Of a stretch of DNA of 16,183 nucleotides, positions 7,830 through 13,274 are shown piece after piece. This DNA comes from RGIG1995 sp045587445. Lineage in GTDB: Bacteria > Bacillota > Clostridia > Oscillospirales > CAG-272. The notes beneath the pieces were generated by a model, which did not search any database, was not told the origin of the DNA, and worked only from the letters and a program-made list of their open reading frames with translations. Position 1 is the stretch's first letter. Each line of letters opens with the position of its first letter. Both the position numbers and the translations under genes were made by a program. The stretch spans positions 1 to 16,183 of the forward strand of contig JAZNCH010000006.1 of assembly GCA_045587445.1 (NCBI GenBank). The letters run 5' to 3'.

Positions 7830-9890
7830 ATGGCGGTAAAATTAACGATTGTTATTAATCAGAATAGCCAAAGCGTGGCGGATAATACATCGAATGTGAC
7901 GGTGAAAGTCAATGCCAGCTGGACTTATGGCTCCTACAACAAATTGCAGAAGTCAGGCTATTTGATTATTGACGGCACAAAATACACCTTTACATCATCC
8001 TTTAACACAGGACAGAGTACAAGCGGCACACAAACACTTTTCACAAAAACGGTAAATGTCAAGCACGGCTCAGACGGTAAAAAAACGCTGACAACTTCTG
8101 CTTCATATACAACAGGCGTAAGTAGCGGCACTATAGCCGCTTCCGCTTCAAAGGCTTTAACCACAATTCCCCGAAAAAGTACCTTGACAGCTTCAAACGG
8201 TACTTTGGGAACGGCTCAGACGCTGACAGTTACAAAGCAATCAAGCGGCTTTACGCACACTATAACGTATAAATGTGGCACGGCTTCCGGTACGGTATGC
8301 ACGAAATCAAGCAGTACAAGCGTAAGTTTTACGCCGCCTTTATCTCTTGCAAGTCAGAATACCACAGGTACTTCTGTATCAGTTGCTTTCACAATCACGA
8401 CTTACAACGGTGACACAAGTCTTGGAGCTAATTCAAAGACTATCAGCTGTGCAATCCCGGCAAGTGTAAAGCCGTCCTGTACAGTTACAGTTACTGATCC
8501 GACAGGCTATGCGGATAAGTACGGAAGCTATGTAAAGGGGCTTTCAAAATTCAAGGTAGTTGTTACGCCCACAACTTCTTACGGCTCCGCTATTGCGTCA
8601 TACAGCACGTCAGCCAACGGTGCAACGTATACGGCGGCAAGCTTTACGACAGGCGTTATAAATGCGGCAGGCTCGCAAACTATCAAGGCGACAGTAAAAG
8701 ATAAACGTGGACGCTCCAGCACGGCTTCCGCTTCAAAAACTGTAATCGGGTACACAGTCCCGGTAGTAGTCAAGTTGATAACAGAACGCTGTGAATGGGA
8801 CGGTACACTCAACGACGAAGGCGAATACATTCGAGCTACATTCTCCGCACAGGTTACACCGTTGAACAATCTGAATACAGCGGCTTATGTTTTGATGTAC
8901 AAAAAATCCGCCGAAGAAGGTTACACAGAAGTGGGGCTTGATGAATATGAAAATATGTACACAATCACGGATAAAACGTACATATTCCCGGCTGACAGTA
9001 GCAGTTCTTATAACGTCGAATTGACAGTAACGGACAATCACAATTCAACAACAAGAACCGTAACAGCATCAACCGGATTTACCTTAATGCACTTTGGAAG
9101 TGACGGCAAAAGCATAGGATTAGGCAAAATCGCTGAAATTCCGCTTGATATTGGGCTTGATACCTGCTTTCGCAATCCCGTATGGGGTAAGGTAGTGGGG
9201 CTTGATAAGCTCCCTGCAATTCCCGAAAATAGCGATTTTAACGACTATATGACAACAGGCTGTTATGCAGTATACCGCAACGCAGAAGCCGCCACAATCG
9301 CAAATATGCCGGTTCAGCGTGCCGGAAGGCTGGAAGTTATTTCGGCAACCGGCGAAGGAATCAGGGTTTCAGAGTGGTCTTATATCCGGCAGAGGTTCAC
9401 GCCCTACAACTCAGATAATGCAGTGTGGGAAAGAGATATAACACGCTCAGAAGATAATGTCTGGAGATATTACGACTGGAACCGGGTAACACTAACGCCT
9501 GAAATAGCGGCAAGGGTGTACAAGCTTCCAAAATTGCTTTGGAATGGTGGTTACTTTATGACTTCCGGGCATACTGTCACACTTTCAGAAGCGATAAGCA
9601 AGCAGAATAACGGAATAGTTCTCGGTTTCAGTGCATACACGGACGGGGCAGTAGGTGATTATTGGTGGCATAATTTCTTTGTCCCGAAAAGCGTTGTCGT
9701 GGATCAGCCGGGAACAGGGCATTGCTTCACAATGGCGGCAGGCAATTTCTCGCTTGTTGCTATGAAATACTTAATGATTAGCGACACAAAAATAACAGGT
9801 CACAACAACAACAATCTCGAAGGCACAGCGGCAAGTGGCATAACCTACACCAATAACCGCTTTGTTCTCCGATACGTTCTCGGCGTATAG
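7830..9890 (+). CDS. DUF859-type tail protein, probable receptor-binding protein
   Basis: This 686-residue protein has the Ser/Thr-rich repetitive N-terminal two thirds of DUF859 siphovirus proteins (IVINQNSQSVADNTSNVTVKV, SGYLIIDGTKY, ASASKALTTIPRKS, FGSDGKSIGLGKIAE). It probably forms an elongated beta-structured fibre or tip protein. Residues about 480-550 resemble a pyocin-knob segment (CYAVYRN, AGRLEVIS, IRQRFTPYN, WRYYDWN), a module found in many tail fibres. The last 115 residues (GHTVTLSEAISKQNNGIVL to the end) form a compact C-terminal domain that likely contacts the cell surface. It starts right after the Tal stop and sits between the hub and the lysis genes, where host-range determinants are usual. 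The receptor is unknown. Confidence 0.82.
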   Translation: MAVKLTIVINQNSQSVADNTSNVTVKVNASWTYGSYNKLQKSGYLIIDGTKYTFTSSFNTGQSTSGTQTLFTKTVNVKHGSDGKKTLTTSASYTTGVSSGTIAASASKALTTIPRKSTLTASNGTLGTAQTLTVTKQSSGFTHTITYKCGTASGTVCTKSSSTSVSFTPPLSLASQNTTGTSVSVAFTITTYNGDTSLGANSKTISCAIPASVKPSCTVTVTDPTGYADKYGSYVKGLSKFKVVVTPTTSYGSAIASYSTSANGATYTAASFTTGVINAAGSQTIKATVKDKRGRSSTASASKTVIGYTVPVVVKLITERCEWDGTLNDEGEYIRATFSAQVTPLNNLNTAAYVLMYKKSAEEGYTEVGLDEYENMYTITDKTYIFPADSSSSYNVELTVTDNHNSTTRTVTASTGFTLMHFGSDGKSIGLGKIAEIPLDIGLDTCFRNPVWGKVVGLDKLPAIPENSDFNDYMTTGCYAVYRNAEAATIANMPVQRAGRLEVISATGEGIRVSEWSYIRQRFTPYNSDNAVWERDITRSEDNVWRYYDWNRVTLTPEIAARVYKLPKLLWNGGYFMTSGHTVTLSEAISKQNNGIVLGFSAYTDGAVGDYWWHNFFVPKSVVVDQPGTGHCFTMAAGNFSLVAMKYLMISDTKITGHNNNNLEGTAASGITYTNNRFVLRYVLGV

Positions 9891-9903
9891 AAAGGAAATA
9901 CCA

Positions 9904-10179
9904 ATGAATAATGAAATATTAGTAGCTGTAATCGGCTCCGGTACATCAATTCTTGCAAGCGTAATAACCCTTATCGGCGTTTTTGCCAAACTGAAACAGG
10001 CAAACAATGAAATAGTTCACCGGTTGGAAACATCCCAGGCGGTCACGGACACCAAAATTGAGGAATTGACAAGAGAAGTCCGGGAGCATAACGGCTTTGC
10101 ACGGAGAATGCCTGTTGTTGAAGAAAAAATCAAAATCGCTAATCGTCGAATTGAGGATATTGAAAGGAAATTGGAATAG
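9904..10179 (+). CDS. XhlA-like membrane-associated lysis protein
   Basis: This 91-residue protein has one N-terminal membrane segment (about residues 5-27, ILVAVIGSGTSILASVITLI) followed by a charged coiled-coil tail (KIEELTREVREHNGF, VEEKIKIANRRIEDIERK). That architecture matches haemolysin XhlA-type proteins and the small membrane proteins often found just before phage holins. The tail probably lies on one face of the membrane and assists the holin. I chose the ATG at 9904 because AAAGGAAA precedes it at proper distance. A longer reading starting at 9862 would run inside the previous gene without a ribosome binding site. Confidence 0.75.
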   Translation: MNNEILVAVIGSGTSILASVITLIGVFAKLKQANNEIVHRLETSQAVTDTKIEELTREVREHNGFARRMPVVEEKIKIANRRIEDIERKLE

Positions 10180-10188
10180 AGGTGCTTT

Positions 10189-10365
10189 ATGGAAAATCTC
10201 AAAAAGTTAATAGATGTAAAGTCAATCGTCACACTTATTCTGACGGTTGTTTTTGCCGTGCTTTCGGTTAGCGGTAAAATAGCCGCCGATCAGTTTTTGA
10301 CCGTATTTGCGGTTGTAATTTCTTTCTATTATGGCGTTCAATATCAGAAAAAACAGGGGGAATAA
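10189..10365 (+). CDS. Small phage holin
   Basis: This is a 58-residue ORF, MENLKKLIDV...QYQKKQGE. It has two predicted membrane helices (about residues 12-28, IVTLILTVVFAVLSVSG, and 35-51, FLTVFAVVISFYYGV), a short turn GKIAADQ between them, and a basic C-terminal tail. That is a class II holin layout. Holins form the membrane lesion that releases the endolysin at lysis time. GAGG precedes the start at short distance. The gene is 9 nt after the XhlA-like gene and 3 nt before the endolysin, so the three form a lysis cassette. Confidence 0.85.
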   Translation: MENLKKLIDVKSIVTLILTVVFAVLSVSGKIAADQFLTVFAVVISFYYGVQYQKKQGE

Positions 10366-10368
10366 AAA

Positions 10369-11184
10369 ATGGCAGTAACTATTTATGCGGCAGGGAATAA
10401 AACGCAGTTGACAAAACACTTTAATATTTCAGAGTTTCGCTGTAAGTGTGGCGGCAATCATCCGATAAAACACGACAAAAAGCTCACGGAGAAGCTTGAA
10501 CAGCTTATGGAAGCAATCGGAGCTGATAAGTGTATCATCAATTCCGGTCATAGATGCGAAGCACACGATAAAAGGGTTGGTGGTTCCGGCAAAGGTCAGC
10601 ACGTTTACGGCACAGCTGCCGATGCTGTATTTTTTGATAAATCCGGTAAGATTATCGGCACAAAGTACATTTCTTGCAAAGCCCAGGACTTAGGCTTCCC
10701 CGGCATTGCTAATATTGACAGAGACTACACCGCTATTCACCTTGACGTTAGAACAAGTGGCAAGTATTACGGTGATGAAAACCCGGATCGAAACAACGGC
10801 AAACCGAACTATAATACTGTTACAAGCAATTTCTATGATTATTATGGAATCAAGAAAAGCGTCGTGAAGAAGGGCTGTAACGATACGGTGAAAGAGTGGC
10901 AAGAAGCGGCATTGAAGGACGGTTTTTCTTTGCCTTCCGGAGCTGACGGCTTGTGGGGTGCTGAATGCCTTGCAGTTGCTAAAAAAGCGATTTGCAAGCA
11001 CGGGAAAGAGTACACCAACAAGAACCTTGTAAAAATCATTCAGAAGGCTGTCGGTGTTGACGTTGACGGGCTTTTTGGTGAAGCAACGGAAGCGGCGGTC
11101 AAGAAGTACCAGAAGAAACACAAGCTTGACGCTGACGGCATTGTGGGCTTGAACACATGGAAAAGAATACTGAATGTTAAGTAA
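10369..11184 (+). CDS. Endolysin: M15 D,D-/L,D-peptidase with peptidoglycan-binding repeats
   Basis: This 271-residue protein has an N-terminal M15-type zinc peptidase domain. FRCKCGG at 23-29 and SGHRCEAHDKRVGG at 59-72 lead to the zinc ligands, predicted as H78 and D85 in QHVYGTAADA and H124 in AIHLDV. The domain cleaves the stem peptides of the cell wall. Two C-terminal peptidoglycan-binding-like repeats follow: a degenerate one at about 167-210 (VKEWQEAAL, GADGLWG) and a canonical one at 220-268 (IIQKAVGVDVDGLFGEAT, KKYQKKHKLDADGIVGLNTW). GGGGG precedes the ATG. There is no signal peptide, so export depends on the holin. It is the last gene of the + strand late unit, directly before a strong terminator. 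Confidence 0.93.
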   Translation: MAVTIYAAGNKTQLTKHFNISEFRCKCGGNHPIKHDKKLTEKLEQLMEAIGADKCIINSGHRCEAHDKRVGGSGKGQHVYGTAADAVFFDKSGKIIGTKYISCKAQDLGFPGIANIDRDYTAIHLDVRTSGKYYGDENPDRNNGKPNYNTVTSNFYDYYGIKKSVVKKGCNDTVKEWQEAALKDGFSLPSGADGLWGAECLAVAKKAICKHGKEYTNKNLVKIIQKAVGVDVDGLFGEATEAAVKKYQKKHKLDADGIVGLNTWKRILNVK

Positions 11185-11223
11185 AAAAAAGGGAAGCGGT
11201 CAATCCGCTTCCCTGTTTTTTTT
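11183..11223. terminator. Bidirectional intrinsic terminator between late genes and accessory operon
   Basis: GGGAAGCGG (11191-11199), loop TCAAT, CCGCTTCCC (11205-11213) form a 9-bp stem. It is followed by a run of eight T on the + strand (11216-11223) and preceded by eight A (11183-11190), which give the U-run on the - strand. It ends the endolysin transcript and also the oppositely oriented accessory operon, whose last codon lies in the stem. Confidence 0.93.
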
Positions 11224-11412
11224 ATGCCTTAATAAGTCGCCGGGCTGTAATCCGGTAAGCTCACATATAACGTCAAGTGTTTCTGTATTGATAGGCTCAT
11301 TCCTTCTGATTCGCTGTATAGTGCCTTCCGGGATAATCTTTTCTTTCCTCAGCCTGTAAGCCGAATACCCGGCTTCTTTCAGCTTGCTTAAAATGCCGTC
11401 GTAAACTATCAT
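11200..11412 (-). CDS. Small XRE-type helix-turn-helix regulator
   Basis: This 70-residue protein is essentially one Cro/CI-type DNA-binding domain: ILSKLKEAGYSAYRLRKEKIIPEGTIQRIR then INTETLDVICELTGLQPGDLL. The recognition helix is expected near residues 29-37 (EGTIQRIRR). Its start is fixed by AAAGGCGG about 8 nt before the ATG. It is the last gene of the leftward accessory operon, and its stop codon falls inside the bidirectional terminator stem. A natural target would be the palindrome in the operon's own promoter at 12899-12920, but that link is inference. A large hairpin lies in its leader at 11454-11496. Confidence 0.85.
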   Translation of the reverse strand: MIVYDGILSKLKEAGYSAYRLRKEKIIPEGTIQRIRRNEPINTETLDVICELTGLQPGDLLRHKKNREAD

Positions 11413-11453
11413 ATTTCGCCGCCTTTCTTTTGTGGTATAGTTTCAAGGGTTAT

Positions 11454-11496
11454 CCCCTGAAAACGTCACAGAAGCAATTCTCGACGCTCTCAGGGG
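11454..11496 (-). ncRNA. Long structured hairpin in the leader of the XRE regulator gene
   Basis: On the - strand CCCCUGAGAGCGUC (11496-11483) pairs with GACGUUUUCAGGGG (11467-11454) over 14 continuous pairs, two of them G-U. Inside is a further AGAA/UUCU stem with a UUGC loop. On the + strand the two wobbles would be A-C mismatches, so the functional RNA should be the - strand one. It is not followed by a U-run, so it is not a standard terminator. It lies 42 nt before the regulator start and 12 nt after the stop of the preceding gene. Confidence 0.6.
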
Positions 11497-11507
11497 GTAT
11501 TGCCGTT

Positions 11508-11708
11508 TCATTCAACAAACTTAACACTTTCTTTCAACTTTTCAACATTCTTGATAAAAATGGGATAACAGGACTTCTTCTTTTTCGTGTTCCTCTTGAC
11601 ATTGCCGTGATAGAATACCTTGTTGTCACGGGCTGAAAATGTCCTTCCGTCAGGTGTGCGGTAGTATCTCCAGAAGCCGAACACACCATAACAATTTGCT
11701 TCAATCAT
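11508..11708 (-). CDS. Hypothetical small basic protein
   Basis: This 66-residue protein of unknown function is not assigned to any family. It has an aromatic N-terminal half (CYGVFGFWRYYRTPDGRTF) followed by a Lys/Arg-rich stretch (NVKRNTKKKKSCYPIFIK) and a short helical tail. The strong net positive charge could suit nucleic-acid binding, but nothing specific supports that. The start has a good ribosome binding site (AAGGAGA, 7 nt spacing) and overlaps the stop of the upstream gene (ATGA), so the two are translationally coupled. Fourth gene of the leftward accessory operon. Confidence 0.7.
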   Translation of the reverse strand: MIEANCYGVFGFWRYYRTPDGRTFSARDNKVFYHGNVKRNTKKKKSCYPIFIKNVEKLKESVKFVE

Positions 11709-12055
11709 TGCTGTTCTCCTTCCGGTGTAATCGGGGACAGGTGAAAATACTCAGCAAGAAATTCCCTGTAAAGTTCGATATTTTCTGTAAGTTCTCTTAA
11801 AGTAATGCCAAGTTCTGCCGCCCTTTTTTCTGCCGCTTCTTCAAAGTCAATGACGGTGTTGATTCGATGAATGATACCTTCCAGCGTGTTGTTATGTATG
11901 TCGACATACATCTGAATCCCGTTGAGTTCCTGTGTGAGTTTTCCGTTTTTGTCAAGGTACTTATGGTCAATTGCCATATAAACGCCGTCTTTATTCGTGC
12001 AGATTGCGAAGGTCTTTCCCTTGTAGAAATACGCTTTTGTGATAACCTTATTCAT
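11705..12055 (-). CDS. Hypothetical protein, accessory operon
   Basis: This 116-residue protein of unknown function begins with a beta-rich part (ITKAYFYKGKTFAICTNKDGVYMAIDHKYLD) and ends with a helical part (DFEEAAEKRAAELGITLRELTENIELYREFLAEYF). It has no signal peptide or membrane segment, so it is probably cytoplasmic. AAAAGGAG precedes the ATG at good distance. It overlaps the next gene by 4 nt and follows the 148-residue gene after 46 nt that contain a GCCGGG/CCCGGC hairpin next to its ribosome binding site. Confidence 0.75.
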   Translation of the reverse strand: MNKVITKAYFYKGKTFAICTNKDGVYMAIDHKYLDKNGKLTQELNGIQMYVDIHNNTLEGIIHRINTVIDFEEAAEKRAAELGITLRELTENIELYREFLAEYFHLSPITPEGEQQ

Positions 12056-12071
12056 AGCATTCTCCTTTTCT

Positions 12072-12091
12072 GCCGGGATTGACCGCCCGGC
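12072..12091 (-). other. GC-rich intergenic hairpin before the 116-residue gene
   Basis: GCCGGG and CCCGGC form a perfect 6-bp stem with an 8-nt loop, ending 6 nt before the AAAAGGAG of the next cistron on the - strand. It lacks a U-run. It could protect or pause the message or tune translation of the next gene. Confidence 0.45.
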
Positions 12092-12101
12092 TCGATGTAT
12101 C

Positions 12102-12548
12102 TTATAACGTCTTTGCGTAGTCTTTGCACAGTTCGTCGTACTGCTCCTGTGTCATATTCCAATACAACATGAACACCCCGTTCCACAACTTTTCAACACG
12201 AAACATTGAATTGTGATAATTGAACCAGCGGATTACAAACATCATAAGGCTTTCAAGCTCTTTTTCGGTAAGGTGCATACCAACCATAAATTCTTTCATT
12301 GAAATTTCCCCCTTTTTGCCGGGGATTTCTCCCTCCGGCTTTGTCAGGCTCCAGCCCGTGCCATAATCCTCAACGCCGCATACACAGTCCCCGTTACACA
12401 TAAGCATATCGTCCTGAATGTAACACTTATCGGAATATTCCCAGTCAACGTCATAGCCGTGTTCAAGGCTCTCTAAGTCCCTAATCCATATACCCTGTTT
12501 AAGAATTTCGTTAGTAAGTGCAGGGGCTTTCATTTTTGTGTTCTCCAT
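12102..12548 (-). CDS. Hypothetical protein directly downstream of the hammerhead ribozyme
   Basis: This 148-residue protein of unknown function is acidic and aromatic, with three cysteines in CNGDCVCG at about 51-58 and a C-terminal helical half (EKELESLMMFVIRWFNYHN, then YWNMTQEQYDELCKDYAKTL). There is no signal peptide. AAAGGAG with 7 nt spacing sets the start at 12548. Its message would carry a 35-nt 5' leader if the hammerhead at 12578-12635 cleaves. Second gene of the leftward accessory operon. The three nearby cysteines could bind a metal, but no known zinc motif is complete. Confidence 0.75.
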   Translation of the reverse strand: MENTKMKAPALTNEILKQGIWIRDLESLEHGYDVDWEYSDKCYIQDDMLMCNGDCVCGVEDYGTGWSLTKPEGEIPGKKGEISMKEFMVGMHLTEKELESLMMFVIRWFNYHNSMFRVEKLWNGVFMLYWNMTQEQYDELCKDYAKTL

Positions 12549-12577
12549 AATAATTCTCCTTTAAATTTATTCGGTTT

Positions 12578-12635
12578 AACCGTGACCGCCTTATCGGCGG
12601 TTTCGTCGCAATTTCCAGCGACTCGTCAGACGGTT
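12578..12635 (-). ncRNA. Type I hammerhead self-cleaving ribozyme
   Basis: Read on the - strand the element has every conserved hammerhead position in order. Stem I 5' strand is AACCGU (12635-12630). Core CUGACGA follows (12629-12623; C3 U4 G5 A6 N7 G8 A9). Stem II is GUCGC / loop UGGAAAUU / GCGAC (12622-12605). GAA of the core is at 12604-12602. Stem III is ACCGCC / loop GAUAA / GGCGGU (12601-12585), including the A15.1-U16.1 pair. C17 is at 12584, and stem I 3' strand is ACGGUU (12583-12578). All three stems are perfectly paired. The open end is stem I, which makes it type I. Cleavage is predicted after C17, between 12584 and 12583. The element starts 2 nt after the stop codon of the 63-residue gene and ends before the ribosome binding site of the 148-residue gene. 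Hammerheads are known from bacteria and phage-related loci; activity here is predicted from the consensus match. Confidence 0.95.
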
Positions 12636-12637
12636 TT

Positions 12638-12829
12638 TTAGATTTCAACTCCGAGGATTTCAGCCGCTTTATAAGCAACAGCTTCAAATGTATCGCCGTC
12701 GGCATTCTCCCATTCTTCTTCAAGTCCTGCAAGGTTACAAAGCTCTGCAAGAAGTTCATCGTTCCAAGTGTCCATTGCGTTGAGTTCGTTTGCGATTTCC
12801 TCTGCTCTTGTAATGTTTGCGTTCATCAT
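12638..12829 (-). CDS. Hypothetical small, very acidic protein
   Basis: This 63-residue protein is the first gene of the leftward accessory operon. It contains 16 Asp/Glu against only two Lys/Arg (R8, K54), is predicted to be all-helical (TRAEEIANELNAM, DELLAELCNLAGLEEEWEN, FEAVAYKAAEILGVEI), and has no signal or membrane segment. Small acidic phage proteins of this kind are sometimes DNA mimics or inhibitors of host defence enzymes, but no specific family is recognised and this is speculation. AAAGGAG precedes tandem ATG codons (12829 and 12826). Its stop codon lies 2 nt before the hammerhead, so ribozyme cleavage would leave this cistron with the folded ribozyme as its 3' end. Confidence 0.8.
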   Translation of the reverse strand: MMNANITRAEEIANELNAMDTWNDELLAELCNLAGLEEEWENADGDTFEAVAYKAAEILGVEI

Positions 12830-12844
12830 AATAATTTCTCCTTT

Positions 12845-12883
12845 GCCTTTTTGGCTTTAAATTTTATTTTCGGGGTGTTCCCC
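12845..12883 (-). other. Two small hairpins in the accessory operon leader
   Basis: In the predicted 5' untranslated region, GGGG-AACA-CCCC (12883-12872) and GCC-AAAAA-GGC (12855-12845) form two short stems, the second ending just before the ribosome binding site. They could shield the message end. The stems are short and may be chance. Confidence 0.35.
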
Positions 12884-12896
12884 TTTCTGTAATTAT

Positions 12897-12926
12897 ATTA
12901 TACACCTTTTAGAGTGTATATGTCAA
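12897..12926 (-). promoter_or_regulatory. Sigma-A promoter of the leftward accessory operon
   Basis: On the - strand a perfect -35 TTGACA (12926-12921) and a perfect -10 TATAAT (12902-12897) are separated by 18 nt. The start point should be near 12890, giving a leader of about 60 nt before the ATG at 12829. It is the only strong promoter for the five-gene operon down to the terminator at 11191. Confidence 0.88.
12899..12920. promoter_or_regulatory. Palindromic operator within the accessory promoter
   Basis: TATACAC (12899-12905) and GTGTATA (12914-12920) form a perfect 7+7 inverted repeat with an 8-bp centre. It fills the spacer and overlaps the -10 box. A bound protein would block RNA polymerase. 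The operon's own XRE regulator is the obvious candidate; the sequence differs from the CI-type operators at 15441 and 15500. Confidence 0.65.
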
Positions 12927-12949
12927 TATCTTACAGGGATTTTCTACCA

Positions 12950-12992
12950 TTTGCACAAAAGCGGATATAATCAATTGTGTAATTTGTGCAAA
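12950..12992. repeat. Perfect 10-bp inverted repeat upstream of the accessory promoter
   Basis: TTTGCACAAA (12950-12959) and TTTGTGCAAA (12983-12992) are exact inverted copies separated by 23 bp. The pair lies between the recombinase-operon terminator and the accessory promoter. It may be a binding site for a DNA-bending or regulatory protein; no function is assigned. Confidence 0.5.
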
Positions 12993-13023
12993 AAGAAAAC
13001 GCACGGCATAATATACCGTGCGT
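12990..13023 (-). terminator. Intrinsic terminator of the recombinase operon
   Basis: On the - strand an 8-bp perfect stem (ACGCACGG, 9-nt loop, CCGTGCGT; 12999-13006 with 13016-13023) is followed by TTTTCTTTTT. It lies 8 nt after the stop of the 53-residue gene and isolates the recombinase unit from the accessory operon. Confidence 0.88.
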
Positions 13024-13031
13024 CCCGTTGC

Positions 13032-13193
13032 TTAGTCCTCTTTGATTTCGTCAAGAATGTGCTGAATAGTTGTTGCTTTCACGATGTACCCGAAGGCTTT
13101 CGCCGCATCCTTCCCTCTTGCCGCATCGTGAAGCTCATAGGCTTCTGCAAGCTCCATTTCAAGGTATGATATTATTTCCTCAGCTGTTTTCAT
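13032..13193 (-). CDS. Hypothetical 53-residue helical protein
   Basis: This small ORF (MKTAEEIISYLEMELAEAYE...HILDEIKED) has a good ribosome binding site (AAAAGGAG, 8 nt before the ATG) and is followed directly by an intrinsic terminator, so it looks like a real gene. It is predicted to be mostly alpha-helical, with no membrane segment. It is 77 nt downstream of the serine recombinase in the same direction and may be co-transcribed. Large serine recombinases need a recombination directionality factor for excision, and such factors are small and often near the integrase; that role for this gene is only a possibility. No family is recognised. Confidence 0.7.
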   Translation of the reverse strand: MKTAEEIISYLEMELAEAYELHDAARGKDAAKAFGYIVKATTIQHILDEIKED

Positions 13194-13253
13194 TGTATCG
13201 GCTCCTTTTTCAATTGTTGTACTAATTACACCTTACCGAATGGATAAGGGGAG

Positions 13254-13274
13254 TTAGCCCACATAAAGGGCTAA
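13254..13274 (-). other. Hairpin overlapping the recombinase stop codon
   Basis: TTAGCCC (13254-13260) and GGGCTAA (13268-13274) form a perfect 7-bp stem with a 7-nt loop that includes the recombinase stop codon. On the - strand no U-run follows, so it is not a standard terminator. It could slow read-through to the 53-residue gene or protect a 3' end. Confidence 0.45.

Noticed and set aside
9862..9903. Upstream extension of the XhlA-like gene
   Set aside because: This stretch lies inside the DUF859 gene. The ATG at 9904 has the ribosome binding site and gives the membrane segment at the N-terminus.
11430..11636. 68-codon + strand ORF
   Set aside because: It lies opposite the hairpin and the 66-residue gene, has no ribosome binding site, and opposes a well-supported - strand operon.
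12960..12982. TATAAT on the + strand as a rightward promoter
   Set aside because: There is no acceptable -35 at 16-18 nt, and no + strand gene follows.
12951..13169. 72-codon + strand ORF
   Set aside because: It runs through the - strand terminator and opposite the 53-residue gene, which has the better signals.
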